NCBI RefSeq assembly: GCF_014195535.1
Contig: NZ_JACIBY010000007.1
Location: forward strand, 248,001-312,000
DNA length: 64,000 nt
Direction of reading: 5' to 3'
Source of the DNA: Runella defluvii
GTDB taxonomy: Bacteria > Bacteroidota > Bacteroidia > Cytophagales > Spirosomataceae
In this document: positions 40,026-48,038 of the stretch, in pieces
How positions within the stretch are numbered: the first letter of the stretch is position 1
How the letters are laid out: each line of letters opens with the position of its first letter
Position numbers and translations under genes: made by a program
The notes under the pieces: generated by a model
Seen by the model: only the letters and a program-made list of their open reading frames with translations
Told to the model about the DNA's origin: nothing
Database searches by the model: none

Positions 40026-40497
40026 TTTTGAGGGTTCTTAGTAAATTTTGCCTACTCTAAATCAGCATTTTCGGCTTCCTGCTTGGTTGTTGTGCAGCAA
40101 ACCTACTTGCCTCATTAATGCCTGCAAAATTTCTGGGATATAAGTCGGATTTTAGGGATAGAAAGTGGGGTTTTGGAATTCCCCCCGAAAGTCCATAGGA
40201 CTACGCTCAACCGTCTGTCGGGGCGCCGTTGCGATTAAAAAAAACGTGTGAAGTTTTGTGGATAGTTGAAGCCCAATTTGTATTCACTGGGCTTACTAGA
40301 AAATTCGCTTACTTTAGAGGATTTGTTTGCAAAGTAAGTTTCTATCGCGTAAGCTATTCAAATCAATATAAACTACTTAGCCACCCCCTTTTCTGTTTGT
40401 AGATGTGAAAAATCAATCATCAAGAAAAAAGGAGAGATATACTATAATCAATAAATTTATATGAATTTGTAGATTATAATCTGTAGATTTATATAAA
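40026..40497. other. intergenic region with hairpin repeats, no intact gene
   Basis: A 472-base stretch. At 40193-40223 CCCCGA and TCGGGG enclose GAAAGTCCATAGGAC and CAACCGTCTG, a hairpin-forming element of repeat type. At about 40456-40498 TTTATATGAATTTGTAGATT is imperfectly complementary to AATCTGTAGATTTATATAAA, just before an ATPase relic and possibly its old promoter or operator. The rest shows no coding signal. Confidence 0.5.
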
Positions 40498-40901
40498 ATG
40501 ATAGCAAAGAAAGCTCAAGGCGCACTTGGAAGGTCATTGGAATGAGGGTAAAGTATTGATTGTTTTAGGACCGCGCCAAGTGGCTAAAACAAGCCCTCAT
40601 TGGGAATTTTAATCCGTTGGCATTAAGAAATGATACAGGAGCTTTATGGGAAAATTTTTTGATAAGCGAGCGTTTGAAGGCAAATCACTACAACAACAGT
40701 ATGACAAAAGCTTATTTCTGGCGAAACCACGCTCAGCAAGAAATTGATTATATTGAAGAACGAGGCGGACAGATGTATGCGTACGAATTCAAATGGAATC
40801 CCAAAGCCAAAAATAAGTTCCCCAATTCTTTTGTAGAAGCATATCAACCAGTTGAAAAACAGTTGATTAGTCCTGGTGATTTTGAAGATTTTTTGAGATA
40901 G
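40498..40901 (+). pseudogene. decayed AAA_14/DUF4143 ATPase (plus strand)
   Basis: Three pieces in different frames. MIAKKAQ begins at 40498. After a +1 shift, HLEGHWNEGKVLIVLGPRQV runs on into AKTS from 40523; the Walker A glycine before the Lys-Thr is replaced by Ala. A third piece from about 40599 (IGNFNPLALRNDTGALWENF) continues to the stop as a DUF4143-like C-terminus. The region between P-loop and C-terminus (about 200 codons in intact relatives) is deleted. The last 94 codons still read open, but no functional ATPase can be made. Confidence 0.8.
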
Positions 40902-40945
40902 AACATGCCAAGTTAATTTAGTATTAGGAAGGCATTAACCATTTA

Positions 40946-41119
40946 TCACTGAGGCAGTTTTTGGCCGAATTTTGTTAAAATAACTTGTTCAAATTCTCTT
41001 TTTCCAAACTCTTTCATCAGCCATGTTTTTCCTACTTGTCTTGCTCCTTGCAAAATGAGCGGCTTTCTTGTGGACGAATTTTTCCAGTTTAGTAGGTCTT
41101 GATATAGGTGTTGTATCAT
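40946..41119 (-). pseudogene. N-terminal fragment of a second AAA_14 ATPase (minus strand)
   Basis: A 57-codon reading frame starting MIQHLYQDLLNWKNSSTRKP, with an intact Walker A (QGARQVGKTW) and LMKEFGKREFEQV. It then loses homology and stops. It is the typical start of an AAA_14 ATPase (full length about 400 residues), truncated after about 50 residues. It points towards the plus-strand ATPase relic, 45 bases away. Confidence 0.75.
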
Positions 41120-41141
41120 ATTTTTCCTTTGAAAAAGTGTA

Positions 41142-41202
41142 ACCTTCCCGAAAGTTTGGAACTTTCGGGAAGGTGCTAAATAAAAGTTTCAAACTTTCGG
41201 GT
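41142..41202. repeat. ACCTTCCCGAAAGTT hairpin repeat
   Basis: 15-base arms ACCTTCCCGAAAGTT (41142-41156) and AACTTTCGGGAAGGT (41160-41174) around TGG, followed by a partial copy (AAACTTTCGGGTGGGT). It lies in the leader of the truncated minus-strand ATPase and shares its core with the hairpin at 38662. Confidence 0.75.
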
Positions 41203-41289
41203 GGGTGATAATTGTGCGCTAACGGTTAAAAAACAGCCTTAAAATTCTTTTAAAGTAATTAACCCAATTTACCAATCAACTCAGGAAAA

Positions 41290-41841
41290 ATGAACAGAAG
41301 AGAGGTCATTAAAAGTGTTGCCTTGATGTTTGGAGGAACGCTATCGGCGCCAACCCTCATGGCCATGAACCATTGGGAGCAGGCCACAACTCCTACCACA
41401 AACGCCGCGGCTTTTAGCTTAACGGCTACGCAGCAAAAGATTATCGCAGAAGTAGCCGAAATGATTATCCCACGCACCAATACCGCAGGCGCCAAAGACG
41501 TGGGCGTGCCTGCTTTTGTCGAAATGATGCTCAAGGATTGTTATTCGCAGCCTGACCACCAGCGTTTTATGGAGGGGGTAACTTCGTTGGAACAGCTGAA
41601 ATTTTTGGAACTGAACGAAGCCGAACGGCGCGGTGCGCTCAAAATGATGGAGCAGCAAACCAAAGAACAAATGAAGACGCCATCAAAAACGGTTCCTTTT
41701 TGGCGATTGATGAAAGAACTGACGCTGTTGGGGTATTTTACCTCTGAAGCGGGTATCAAGGCTTCGTTTGAGTACGTACAAATTCCTGGAAAATTGGAAA
41801 ATATCAAGCTCAAAACCAACCAAAAATCATACGCGTATTAA
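41290..41841 (+). CDS. gluconate 2-dehydrogenase subunit 3 family protein
   Basis: A 183-residue protein of PF13618. The N-terminus MNRREVIKSVALMFGG looks like a Tat-type signal (Arg-Arg, hydrophobic run, SAPTLMA). The mature part has IIAEVAEMIIPRTNTAGAKD and FVEMMLKDCYS, typical of the small subunit that accompanies GMC dehydrogenases. The GMC gene follows, so the pair probably forms a periplasmic sugar or sugar-acid dehydrogenase. Confidence 0.88.
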   Translation: MNRREVIKSVALMFGGTLSAPTLMAMNHWEQATTPTTNAAAFSLTATQQKIIAEVAEMIIPRTNTAGAKDVGVPAFVEMMLKDCYSQPDHQRFMEGVTSLEQLKFLELNEAERRGALKMMEQQTKEQMKTPSKTVPFWRLMKELTLLGYFTSEAGIKASFEYVQIPGKLENIKLKTNQKSYAY

Positions 41842-41866
41842 GTGTAAATTTAGTGAGGAGTTATAA

Positions 41867-41918
41867 GAGAGGAGTGATGAGTTATAAGACATTCTTATAT
41901 ACTCAACTCTCATCTCTC
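41867..41918. repeat. CTCATCACTC-family inverted repeat
   Basis: GAGAGGAGTGATGAGTTATA at 41867 is imperfectly complementary to TATACTCAACTCTCATCTCT near 41899-41918, separated by a few bases. It fills the gap between the two dehydrogenase subunit genes and matches the SDR-associated repeats at 2.5-3.0 kb. Confidence 0.6.
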
Positions 41919-41951
41919 AACTTTCATTACTCACATAATATTTTGAAAATC

Positions 41952-43667
41952 ATGTACTTAAATATAAAAGCAACGAAAGAAAATACCTTTGACGCCATTG
42001 TCGTTGGGTCGGGGATGACGGGTGGTTTTGCAGCGAAAGAGCTGACCGAAAAAGGCATGAAGGTGTTGATGATTGAGCGTGGAAAAGAAATCAAGCACGT
42101 CCAAGATTACGACACAGCCATGAAACAGCCGTGGGAAATTGAACACCGTGGAAAAACCACGCTCGTTTCGGCCGAAGAACGCTGGGCTAATAGCCGTTTT
42201 TGGGGACTCGGCAGCGAAGAAGTGGTAAACCATTTGACCAACGATAAAGAAAATCCGTACGTTGAAAAACGTCCTTTTGACTGGATTCGCGCGTACCATA
42301 CGGGCGGGAAATCCATGCACTGGGGGCGTCAGTCGTACCGCTGGAACAAACAAGATTTTGAAGCCAATGCCAAAGAAGGCATCGGTATCGACTGGCCGAT
42401 TCGGTACGAAGATTTGGAGCCTTGGTACACACACGTGGAAAAATTTGTGGGCGTAAGTGGCCAAAAAGAAGGCTTGGACGTACTGCCCGACGGGCATTTT
42501 TTGCCGCCCATGCCGCTGTTTGCGCCTGAGGCTTATTTCAAAAAAGTGATGTTCGACAAGTTTAATCGCCCCGTAACGGTAGGGCGGGTGGCCAACCTTA
42601 CGCAAACCCAAGCCATTCATACCGAGCTTGGTAGAGCATCGTGCCAGTACCGTAACAAGTGCGCGCGTGGATGTCCTTATGGTGGATATTATAGTTCGCT
42701 GTCGGGCGCGATTCCTGCTGCCATGCGTACCAAACGCCTAACGATGTTGCACGATTCGATTGTGGCTGAAATTATCTACGATGACCAAAAAAATAAGGCC
42801 GTTGGCGTTCGGGTTATCAATCAGCATAACAATCTTGTTACCGATTATTTCTCAAAAATTATCTTCTTAAACGCAGGTTCTATCAATACTGCCGCGTTGA
42901 TGCTCAACTCTAAATCGAGCCGTTTCCCCAACGGATTCGGAAACGATAGCGACCAAGTGGGCCGCAATCTCATGGATCACCAACTTGGCGCAGGAGCTAC
43001 GGCGAGTATCGAAGGTTTTGAAGACGATTATGTATATGGACAGCGCCCCAACGCGCTTTACATTCCTCGTTTCCGAAACTGGGGGAACGATAAACAAACG
43101 GCGTATCTCAGGGGCTTTGGCTACCAAGGCGGAGCGAGCCGCGAAGGCTGGAACCGTGGCGTGGCCGCCGATGGTTTTGGCGGTGATTTTAAAGAAAACT
43201 TGACCAAGCCAGGGGCGTGGGCCATCAGCATTGGTGGTTTTGGGGAAGTGTTGCCCGACCCCAACAATAGAATGTACCTCGACCCCGACAAAAAAGATAA
43301 ATGGGGTGTGCCATTGATTGTGTTTGATGCAGCCTTTAGTGACAATGACCGTGCGATTCGCAAGGACATAGTGGCTTCGGCGGTAGAAATGTTGGAAACA
43401 GCAGGGTTCAAGAACGTGACTCCTTACGACCGCCCAACGCACCTTGGACTGGGCATTCACGACATGGGAACGGCTAGGATGGGGCGCGACCCAAAAACGT
43501 CGGTCTTGAATTCTTTCAACCAAGTGCATGACAGTAAAAATGTATTCGTCACCGACGGTGCAGCGATGGCGTCGGCCTCTTGTGTCAATCCATCCATTAC
43601 CTACATGGCGCTTACGGCCCGTGCAGTAGATCATGCAGTGAAGTCTTTGAAAAAAAGAGAATTATAG
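41952..43667 (+). CDS. GMC-family oxidoreductase (gluconate 2-dehydrogenase large-subunit type)
   Basis: A 571-residue FAD enzyme. The N-terminal FAD motif VVGSGMTGGFAAKEL follows ATG 41952; an earlier in-frame start would add repeat-encoded residues. Further motifs are RGCPYGGYYSS, GRNLMDH and the C-terminal GTARMGRDP and VTDGAAMASASCVNPS. No signal peptide is visible, but the preceding small subunit carries a Tat-like signal, so the complex could be exported together. It probably oxidises a sugar or sugar acid. It is followed by a TIM-barrel isomerase gene. Confidence 0.9.
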   Translation: MYLNIKATKENTFDAIVVGSGMTGGFAAKELTEKGMKVLMIERGKEIKHVQDYDTAMKQPWEIEHRGKTTLVSAEERWANSRFWGLGSEEVVNHLTNDKENPYVEKRPFDWIRAYHTGGKSMHWGRQSYRWNKQDFEANAKEGIGIDWPIRYEDLEPWYTHVEKFVGVSGQKEGLDVLPDGHFLPPMPLFAPEAYFKKVMFDKFNRPVTVGRVANLTQTQAIHTELGRASCQYRNKCARGCPYGGYYSSLSGAIPAAMRTKRLTMLHDSIVAEIIYDDQKNKAVGVRVINQHNNLVTDYFSKIIFLNAGSINTAALMLNSKSSRFPNGFGNDSDQVGRNLMDHQLGAGATASIEGFEDDYVYGQRPNALYIPRFRNWGNDKQTAYLRGFGYQGGASREGWNRGVAADGFGGDFKENLTKPGAWAISIGGFGEVLPDPNNRMYLDPDKKDKWGVPLIVFDAAFSDNDRAIRKDIVASAVEMLETAGFKNVTPYDRPTHLGLGIHDMGTARMGRDPKTSVLNSFNQVHDSKNVFVTDGAAMASASCVNPSITYMALTARAVDHAVKSLKKREL

Positions 43668-43730
43668 CTCAAAACAGTATCTGTTTCCTTTTTTTGCCTT
43701 TCTTAAAGAAAAAAAGTACAAGAGAAAAAG

Positions 43731-44573
43731 ATGAATAACCGTAGAAAGTTTCTTAAACAAGCAAGTAGCGCTTTGGCGATTGGGGCAGTTACACCCGCGA
43801 TGGCGCACGAAAATGCGAGCACGCCCAAAGCCCAAGAAGATTTGTTCAAGCTAGGAATCGCAGGCTATAGTTTTGTGCATTTTAAACTAGATCAAGCCCT
43901 CGAAATGATGAGGAAGGTGGACGTTCACTACCTCTGTATCAAAGATTTTCACTTGCCTTTTAATAGCACCGACGAACAAATCGCGGCGTTTCATGCCACC
44001 CTCAAAGCCTCTAACGTAACGGGCTATGCCGTGGGGCCGATTTACATGAAAACGACTCAAGAAATCGACAATGGTTTTGAATATGCCAAGCGGGTAGGAG
44101 TAAAGCTGATTGTGGGTGTACCAAACGAAGAATTGTTGCCGTATATCGACAAAAAAGTGAAGGAATACGACATGCGTTACGCGATTCACATTCACGGTCC
44201 CGACATTAAATTGTGGCCAAATGCGTCGTCGGTTATCAATGCCGTTAAAAACCTCGACCCGCGTATGGGATTGTGTTTTGACATGGGCCATGATGCGCGT
44301 TTTGGTGATGATCCAATTGCTGACCTCAAAAAATACGCCGACCGTATTTTTGACATTCACCTCAAAAACGTAACGGCGGCTTCTAAAGAAGGAAAAACCT
44401 GCGAACTCGGACGCGGTATCATCGACGTGCCTGCGTTTGTGGCCATGCTTCGCAAAATCAAGTACAGCGGAAGTTGTAGTTTAGAATACGAAAAGGACAT
44501 GAAAGACCCGTTGGCAGGTATCGCCGAATCGGTGGGGTACTTCAAAGGAGTTTGCCAAGCGAGTCGTAAATAG
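43731..44573 (+). CDS. exported sugar phosphate isomerase/epimerase-like protein
   Basis: A 280-residue AP-endonuclease-2-type TIM barrel with a Tat-like N-terminus (NNRRKFLKQASSALAIGAV). Metal-site and barrel motifs include YAIHIHGPD, GLCFDMGHDAR, IFDIHLKNV and SLEYEKD. It is a distant paralogue of the protein at 9481-10347. It follows the GMC pair by 63 bases and probably acts on the same sugar in the periplasm. Confidence 0.85.
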   Translation: MNNRRKFLKQASSALAIGAVTPAMAHENASTPKAQEDLFKLGIAGYSFVHFKLDQALEMMRKVDVHYLCIKDFHLPFNSTDEQIAAFHATLKASNVTGYAVGPIYMKTTQEIDNGFEYAKRVGVKLIVGVPNEELLPYIDKKVKEYDMRYAIHIHGPDIKLWPNASSVINAVKNLDPRMGLCFDMGHDARFGDDPIADLKKYADRIFDIHLKNVTAASKEGKTCELGRGIIDVPAFVAMLRKIKYSGSCSLEYEKDMKDPLAGIAESVGYFKGVCQASRK

Positions 44574-44645
44574 TGAACACCTGTCGGTAATAAGTAATTG
44601 GGGTTGGGTAAGGCTTTGGCCAATATCCAGCCTCTTTTAAATGAT

Positions 44646-44688
44646 TAAGCACAGTTAACGATTAACGGATAACAATTAACTTTGCTTA
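44646..44688. repeat. TAAGCACAGTTAA hairpin overlapping a stop codon
   Basis: TAAGCACAGTTAA (44646-44658) pairs with TTAACTTTGCTTA (44676-44688) with one mismatch; the loop carries more GTTAACGATTAAC-like units. The right arm contains the stop codon of the leftward FG-GAP gene, so it can act as a transcript end or stability element for that gene. Confidence 0.6.
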
Positions 44689-46179
44689 TTTTATGTGTTG
44701 ATTTTTTAAAACAAGAAGCTGAGGGATGGACAAAATTCCCTTAAACATCAGCTTGGTTAGTTCGCCAACGTTATGAAAATACGAGCCAAGTACAAGGTCG
44801 GTATCGCCGTCGCGGTCGATGTCGGCGGCTTCTAAAGTAAGCCACTTTCCTGCAGCGGCAGCTTGTGTGCTTGAGACGTCAAATTGAAAGTTACCCTTGT
44901 TGGAAAAATACAAAAAACCTTGTTCGGGTCGGTCGAGGTCATCGTAAAAAGAGATGGCGGCAATGTCGAGGTCGCCGTCGTTGTCAAAATCTCGCGCCAC
45001 CGCTTTGCTGGTGCCGTAGAGCGGATAAAACCATGCTTCCTTAAAATTGTCTTTCCCATCGTTCAGAAAAAGACGAATGCCGTGGTAGTTTTTAGAAATA
45101 GCGGAATAATCCCAATTGTCGCCGTTGGTCAATAAAATATCTAAAGCCCCGTCTTTGTTAAAATCCACGAACTCAAAATAACTTACACCATACACAGGGG
45201 GGAATTGAAGTACTAGCTTTTCTCTAAATTGGCCTTTGCCGAGGTTATAAAAAATGTGAATACTTTCGCGGGCTTGTGCCATCAACACCACGATGTCAGG
45301 TTTTTTGTCGTTGTTCATGTCTCTGATTTCCACCCTGCGAGCGCCAGGTAGAGCGAGTAAAATGTGTTCTTTTTCGGGCAACATACTCTCGTACCATGCC
45401 AGTTTTCCCGTGTTATTTCCAAAGTGACAAATCACGACATCTTCTTGGCCGTCTTGGTTGAGGTCGGCCGTAGCAAAGTCAACACCCCGCTGAATGGCGT
45501 CAAAATAAAGGGTGGCGTTGGCCACGGCAGTGTCAAGAACAATTAATTTGCCCAATGCTTGGTCAGAAGGACGAAATGACCCAATCGTGAGCAAGCGGGG
45601 AGGGGCATTGGTTGGAAATGAAATGGCCGACGGTGGACTATCGACGTTCCAAGCCATTCGTAATTGAAGAAGTGAATCGACTTCGTACAATTCATTTTGG
45701 GCATCACCCACGTACAAAATGCCATTTTTGGGGTTAAACTTGAGCAGGGATGTTTGGGGAATGGGTTTGTCGTGCACTTTTACTTCGAGGGCTTCAAATT
45801 GTGCTAATGTTGGTAGGATGGGAGCGTGTTTGGGTTGTGGCAATGGCGATTCAGGGGCCGTTTGTACGTAGAAATCAACAATCTGTTTCCACGCTTCTTG
45901 CGACAATTGCGGCGTTTCGGGGTATGTACCTGCTTGCCGCAATAAGGCTTCCTCCTTAGGGTCGAGGTCTGCGTACGGATTTTTACCTGCGTCTTTGATG
46001 CCCAACCGAAGCCCCATGTTGGGAAGTACACTATTTGCCCACGTTTTTTTGTCCAACAGCGCTGGTTCAGGGTACAAATGACAACTTTGGCAATGCGTTA
46101 AAGCAAGTTGCTTTCCTTGAGAAAAAGCATTTGTTGCCCAAAAGAGTGCAATGAGTAGTCCCGTAATTTTAGAAGTCAT
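44686..46179 (-). CDS. secreted FG-GAP/VCBS repeat protein with cytochrome c motif
   Basis: A 497-residue exported protein (signal peptide ending NAFSQ). A single haem motif CQSCH (residues 30-34) lies right after the signal. The rest is a beta propeller of FG-GAP/VCBS repeats with Asp-rich calcium loops (DLNQDGQEDVVI, DMNNDKKPDIVV, DFNKDGALDILL, DFDNDGDLDIAA, DIDRDGDTDLVL). It is likely a periplasmic or surface electron-transfer or binding protein. No named homologue is recognised. Confidence 0.85.
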   Translation of the reverse strand: MTSKITGLLIALFWATNAFSQGKQLALTHCQSCHLYPEPALLDKKTWANSVLPNMGLRLGIKDAGKNPYADLDPKEEALLRQAGTYPETPQLSQEAWKQIVDFYVQTAPESPLPQPKHAPILPTLAQFEALEVKVHDKPIPQTSLLKFNPKNGILYVGDAQNELYEVDSLLQLRMAWNVDSPPSAISFPTNAPPRLLTIGSFRPSDQALGKLIVLDTAVANATLYFDAIQRGVDFATADLNQDGQEDVVICHFGNNTGKLAWYESMLPEKEHILLALPGARRVEIRDMNNDKKPDIVVLMAQARESIHIFYNLGKGQFREKLVLQFPPVYGVSYFEFVDFNKDGALDILLTNGDNWDYSAISKNYHGIRLFLNDGKDNFKEAWFYPLYGTSKAVARDFDNDGDLDIAAISFYDDLDRPEQGFLYFSNKGNFQFDVSSTQAAAAGKWLTLEAADIDRDGDTDLVLGSYFHNVGELTKLMFKGILSIPQLLVLKNQHIK

Positions 46180-46200
46180 AAGGGAGAAATTTGAATCGAA

Positions 46201-46239
46201 AAATAAAAAAAATTCCGAGATAAAACCTATCTCGGAATT
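46201..46239 (-). terminator. intrinsic terminator of the susCD transcript
   Basis: TATCTCGGAATT / AATTCCGAGATA 12-base arms with a 5-base loop; reading leftward the stem is followed by a T-rich run (46201-46210). Confidence 0.85.
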
Positions 46240-46312
46240 CTAACTACTTACCAAAGTTCAACTCTAACGTTGTATTTTTAATGTATGAATACTGCATACA
46301 TGGTTAAAAGTA

Positions 46313-46363
46313 CTATTTAACATCCCAAAAAAGTTTGGTAGTTAGGTTATCTTTTGCTGATTA
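46313..46363 (-). pseudogene. 3'-end relic of a second susD gene
   Basis: The reverse strand reads AKDNLTTKLFWDVK followed by TAG (46313-46315). The intact SusD just upstream ends AQDNLTTKIFWDVK plus TAA, so 12 of 14 residues agree, with clear DNA similarity. Immediately before the matching residues a stop codon occurs in frame, so only the last 14-15 codons of the old gene remain. A former tandem susD copy has been deleted, leaving its tail and probably its terminator. Confidence 0.82.
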
Positions 46364-46415
46364 GATTTACTGTAATTTAGATACCATAAGGAAAAATTAC
46401 AGCAAATCTAATTGA
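46361..46415. repeat. inverted repeat between susD and its relic
   Basis: TTAGATTTACTGTAATTT (46361-46378) is complementary, with one mismatch, to AAATTACAGCAAATCTAA at about 46394-46411. It sits exactly at the junction between the susD stop codon and the relic, so it may mark the deletion boundary or end the susD message. Confidence 0.65.
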
Positions 46416-46424
46416 CAGATGTGC

Positions 46425-48032
46425 TTATTTTACATCCCAGAAAATCTTGGTGGTAAGATTATCTTGAGCTTTAACCGCCGCATAGTTGGGATTGTACGTA
46501 ATTTCGTTGCTAGGGATTGTCCAACGGTATGGAGGCAATGTTTGATTGTTGGAGTTATCTGGCACAAAACTAAATTTAGGCAAATCAAGTCTTCTTACAT
46601 CAGACCAGTTTTCAAATGGCTGAGTGATGTTATAGTGAAGCCACTTTTGGTCAGCAATGAGCGCCAACTTGTTAGCTGCCGTACCTGCTTTGGTCCAGTT
46701 TACGCCATCTTTTGCAATGTAGGCCGCAATTTGAGTGGCTGTTGCAGGAACTGGAATGTTTTTTTCACCTACAATATTGTTACTCAATGACAATATCTTG
46801 TTGTAAAAATTCACCGACTGGTCAATGGCCGTTTCGTAAGCTGTTTGGGCTTTGGCATCGTTGTTGGTTCGCAAGTAGTATTCTGCTTTTATCAAATTCA
46901 CCTCAGCAGCATTGACCAAAACCCCAGGGAAGTAGTTGTTTCCACTGAAAGTAACGCGATTGTAAAGCGCAGCCATACCATCGCTGGCTAAGGTTGCTTG
47001 TACTGTTGCATTTGCAGTTGGATCAATTCCCAAATATTCTCCTTTTGCATTGGCGCCTGGTTGGAAAATAATCGGCAAACGAGGATCTGCGTTAGTTTTC
47101 ATGTGGTCAATCATTTTCTTCCCAGCGAAATTGATATACCATGAAGCACCAGACTCAAGGGCACCTTGAAGCCCTGATGAGTTAATAGGCGTCTTTAGAT
47201 CAAAAACATTCATTTGAATATTCTGTGCATTTGTTTCTACGATAGGATACGTAGTCGAGTTGCCCAAAATTTCTGCGATTTCTGAATTTGAACGCGCTTT
47301 CAAACTTTCTACGTCAGATACGCGGTTGAGCATACGAAGACGAAGTGAGTTTGTATAACGTTTCCACGCATTCACATCTCCATAGTTGACAAAGTCTTGA
47401 ACAGTAAAAGCTTTTTGGTAACCAGCAGATAATGTAATTGTATTTAGCTCGGTCGCAATGCTTTTCAAATCGTCCAGCATTTTAGTATAAAGGTCTTGCG
47501 GAGAATCAAATTTTGCAAGTGATTTCGCATAATCACCGTTGTTTGCACTTAACATACCTGCTTCAGTGAAAGGGATTGGACCATGTAAGTCAATCAGCTT
47601 TTGGGTATAGTCGTATATGTAAACTGTTGCGGCGAGCATGAAAATTTTCTTCTCTTTTTGCTCATCAGCAGGGCGCTGGGCAAAAACCCGTTGTAGTTCA
47701 CGGTATTGCGCAAGTGTGTTATAGTAATTAAACCATACATCTTCAACACCAGAAGAACCAGGGATGTATTGACCTTCACCGTTTACCCAACCCGTTGTTT
47801 GCACGTAGTGGTTGATAGTAGTGCGGAGCGTAACAAAGTATAAACGATACCCAGGAAGGACGTAATCTTTGTTTGATTGTAACAACCCCGTGAATTGTTT
47901 TTCAATGGTTGTTGCAGCAAGTTTTGACGGGTCTGGGTAAGCTTCAATGAATTCTGACTCTTTGCAAGACATCGCAAATAGAAGGAGTCCTGACAGCAAA
48001 ATGGATGATATTTTTTTCATTATCTTGTTCAT
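46425..48032 (-). CDS. SusD/RagB-family outer-membrane lipoprotein
   Basis: A 535-residue SusD-like lipoprotein (SusD-like_2 type) with lipobox FAMSC. Typical regions are RTTINHYVQTTGW, YDYTQKLIDLHGPIPF, YTNSLRLRMLNRVSD and the C-terminal WSDVRRLDLPKF. It binds glycan or other substrate on the cell surface and lids the SusC transporter. An alternative start 12 bases downstream (MKKISS) is equally possible. It begins 6 bases after the SusC stop. The relic at 46313 shows that a second copy once followed it. Confidence 0.92.
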   Translation of the reverse strand: MNKIMKKISSILLSGLLLFAMSCKESEFIEAYPDPSKLAATTIEKQFTGLLQSNKDYVLPGYRLYFVTLRTTINHYVQTTGWVNGEGQYIPGSSGVEDVWFNYYNTLAQYRELQRVFAQRPADEQKEKKIFMLAATVYIYDYTQKLIDLHGPIPFTEAGMLSANNGDYAKSLAKFDSPQDLYTKMLDDLKSIATELNTITLSAGYQKAFTVQDFVNYGDVNAWKRYTNSLRLRMLNRVSDVESLKARSNSEIAEILGNSTTYPIVETNAQNIQMNVFDLKTPINSSGLQGALESGASWYINFAGKKMIDHMKTNADPRLPIIFQPGANAKGEYLGIDPTANATVQATLASDGMAALYNRVTFSGNNYFPGVLVNAAEVNLIKAEYYLRTNNDAKAQTAYETAIDQSVNFYNKILSLSNNIVGEKNIPVPATATQIAAYIAKDGVNWTKAGTAANKLALIADQKWLHYNITQPFENWSDVRRLDLPKFSFVPDNSNNQTLPPYRWTIPSNEITYNPNYAAVKAQDNLTTKIFWDVK

Positions 48033-48038
48033 TTAAAA

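Noticed and set aside
41958-42620. Long open frame on the minus strand inside the GMC gene
   Set aside because: It is antisense to a clearly conserved FAD enzyme, has no recognisable domain, and arises from the codon bias of the plus-strand gene.
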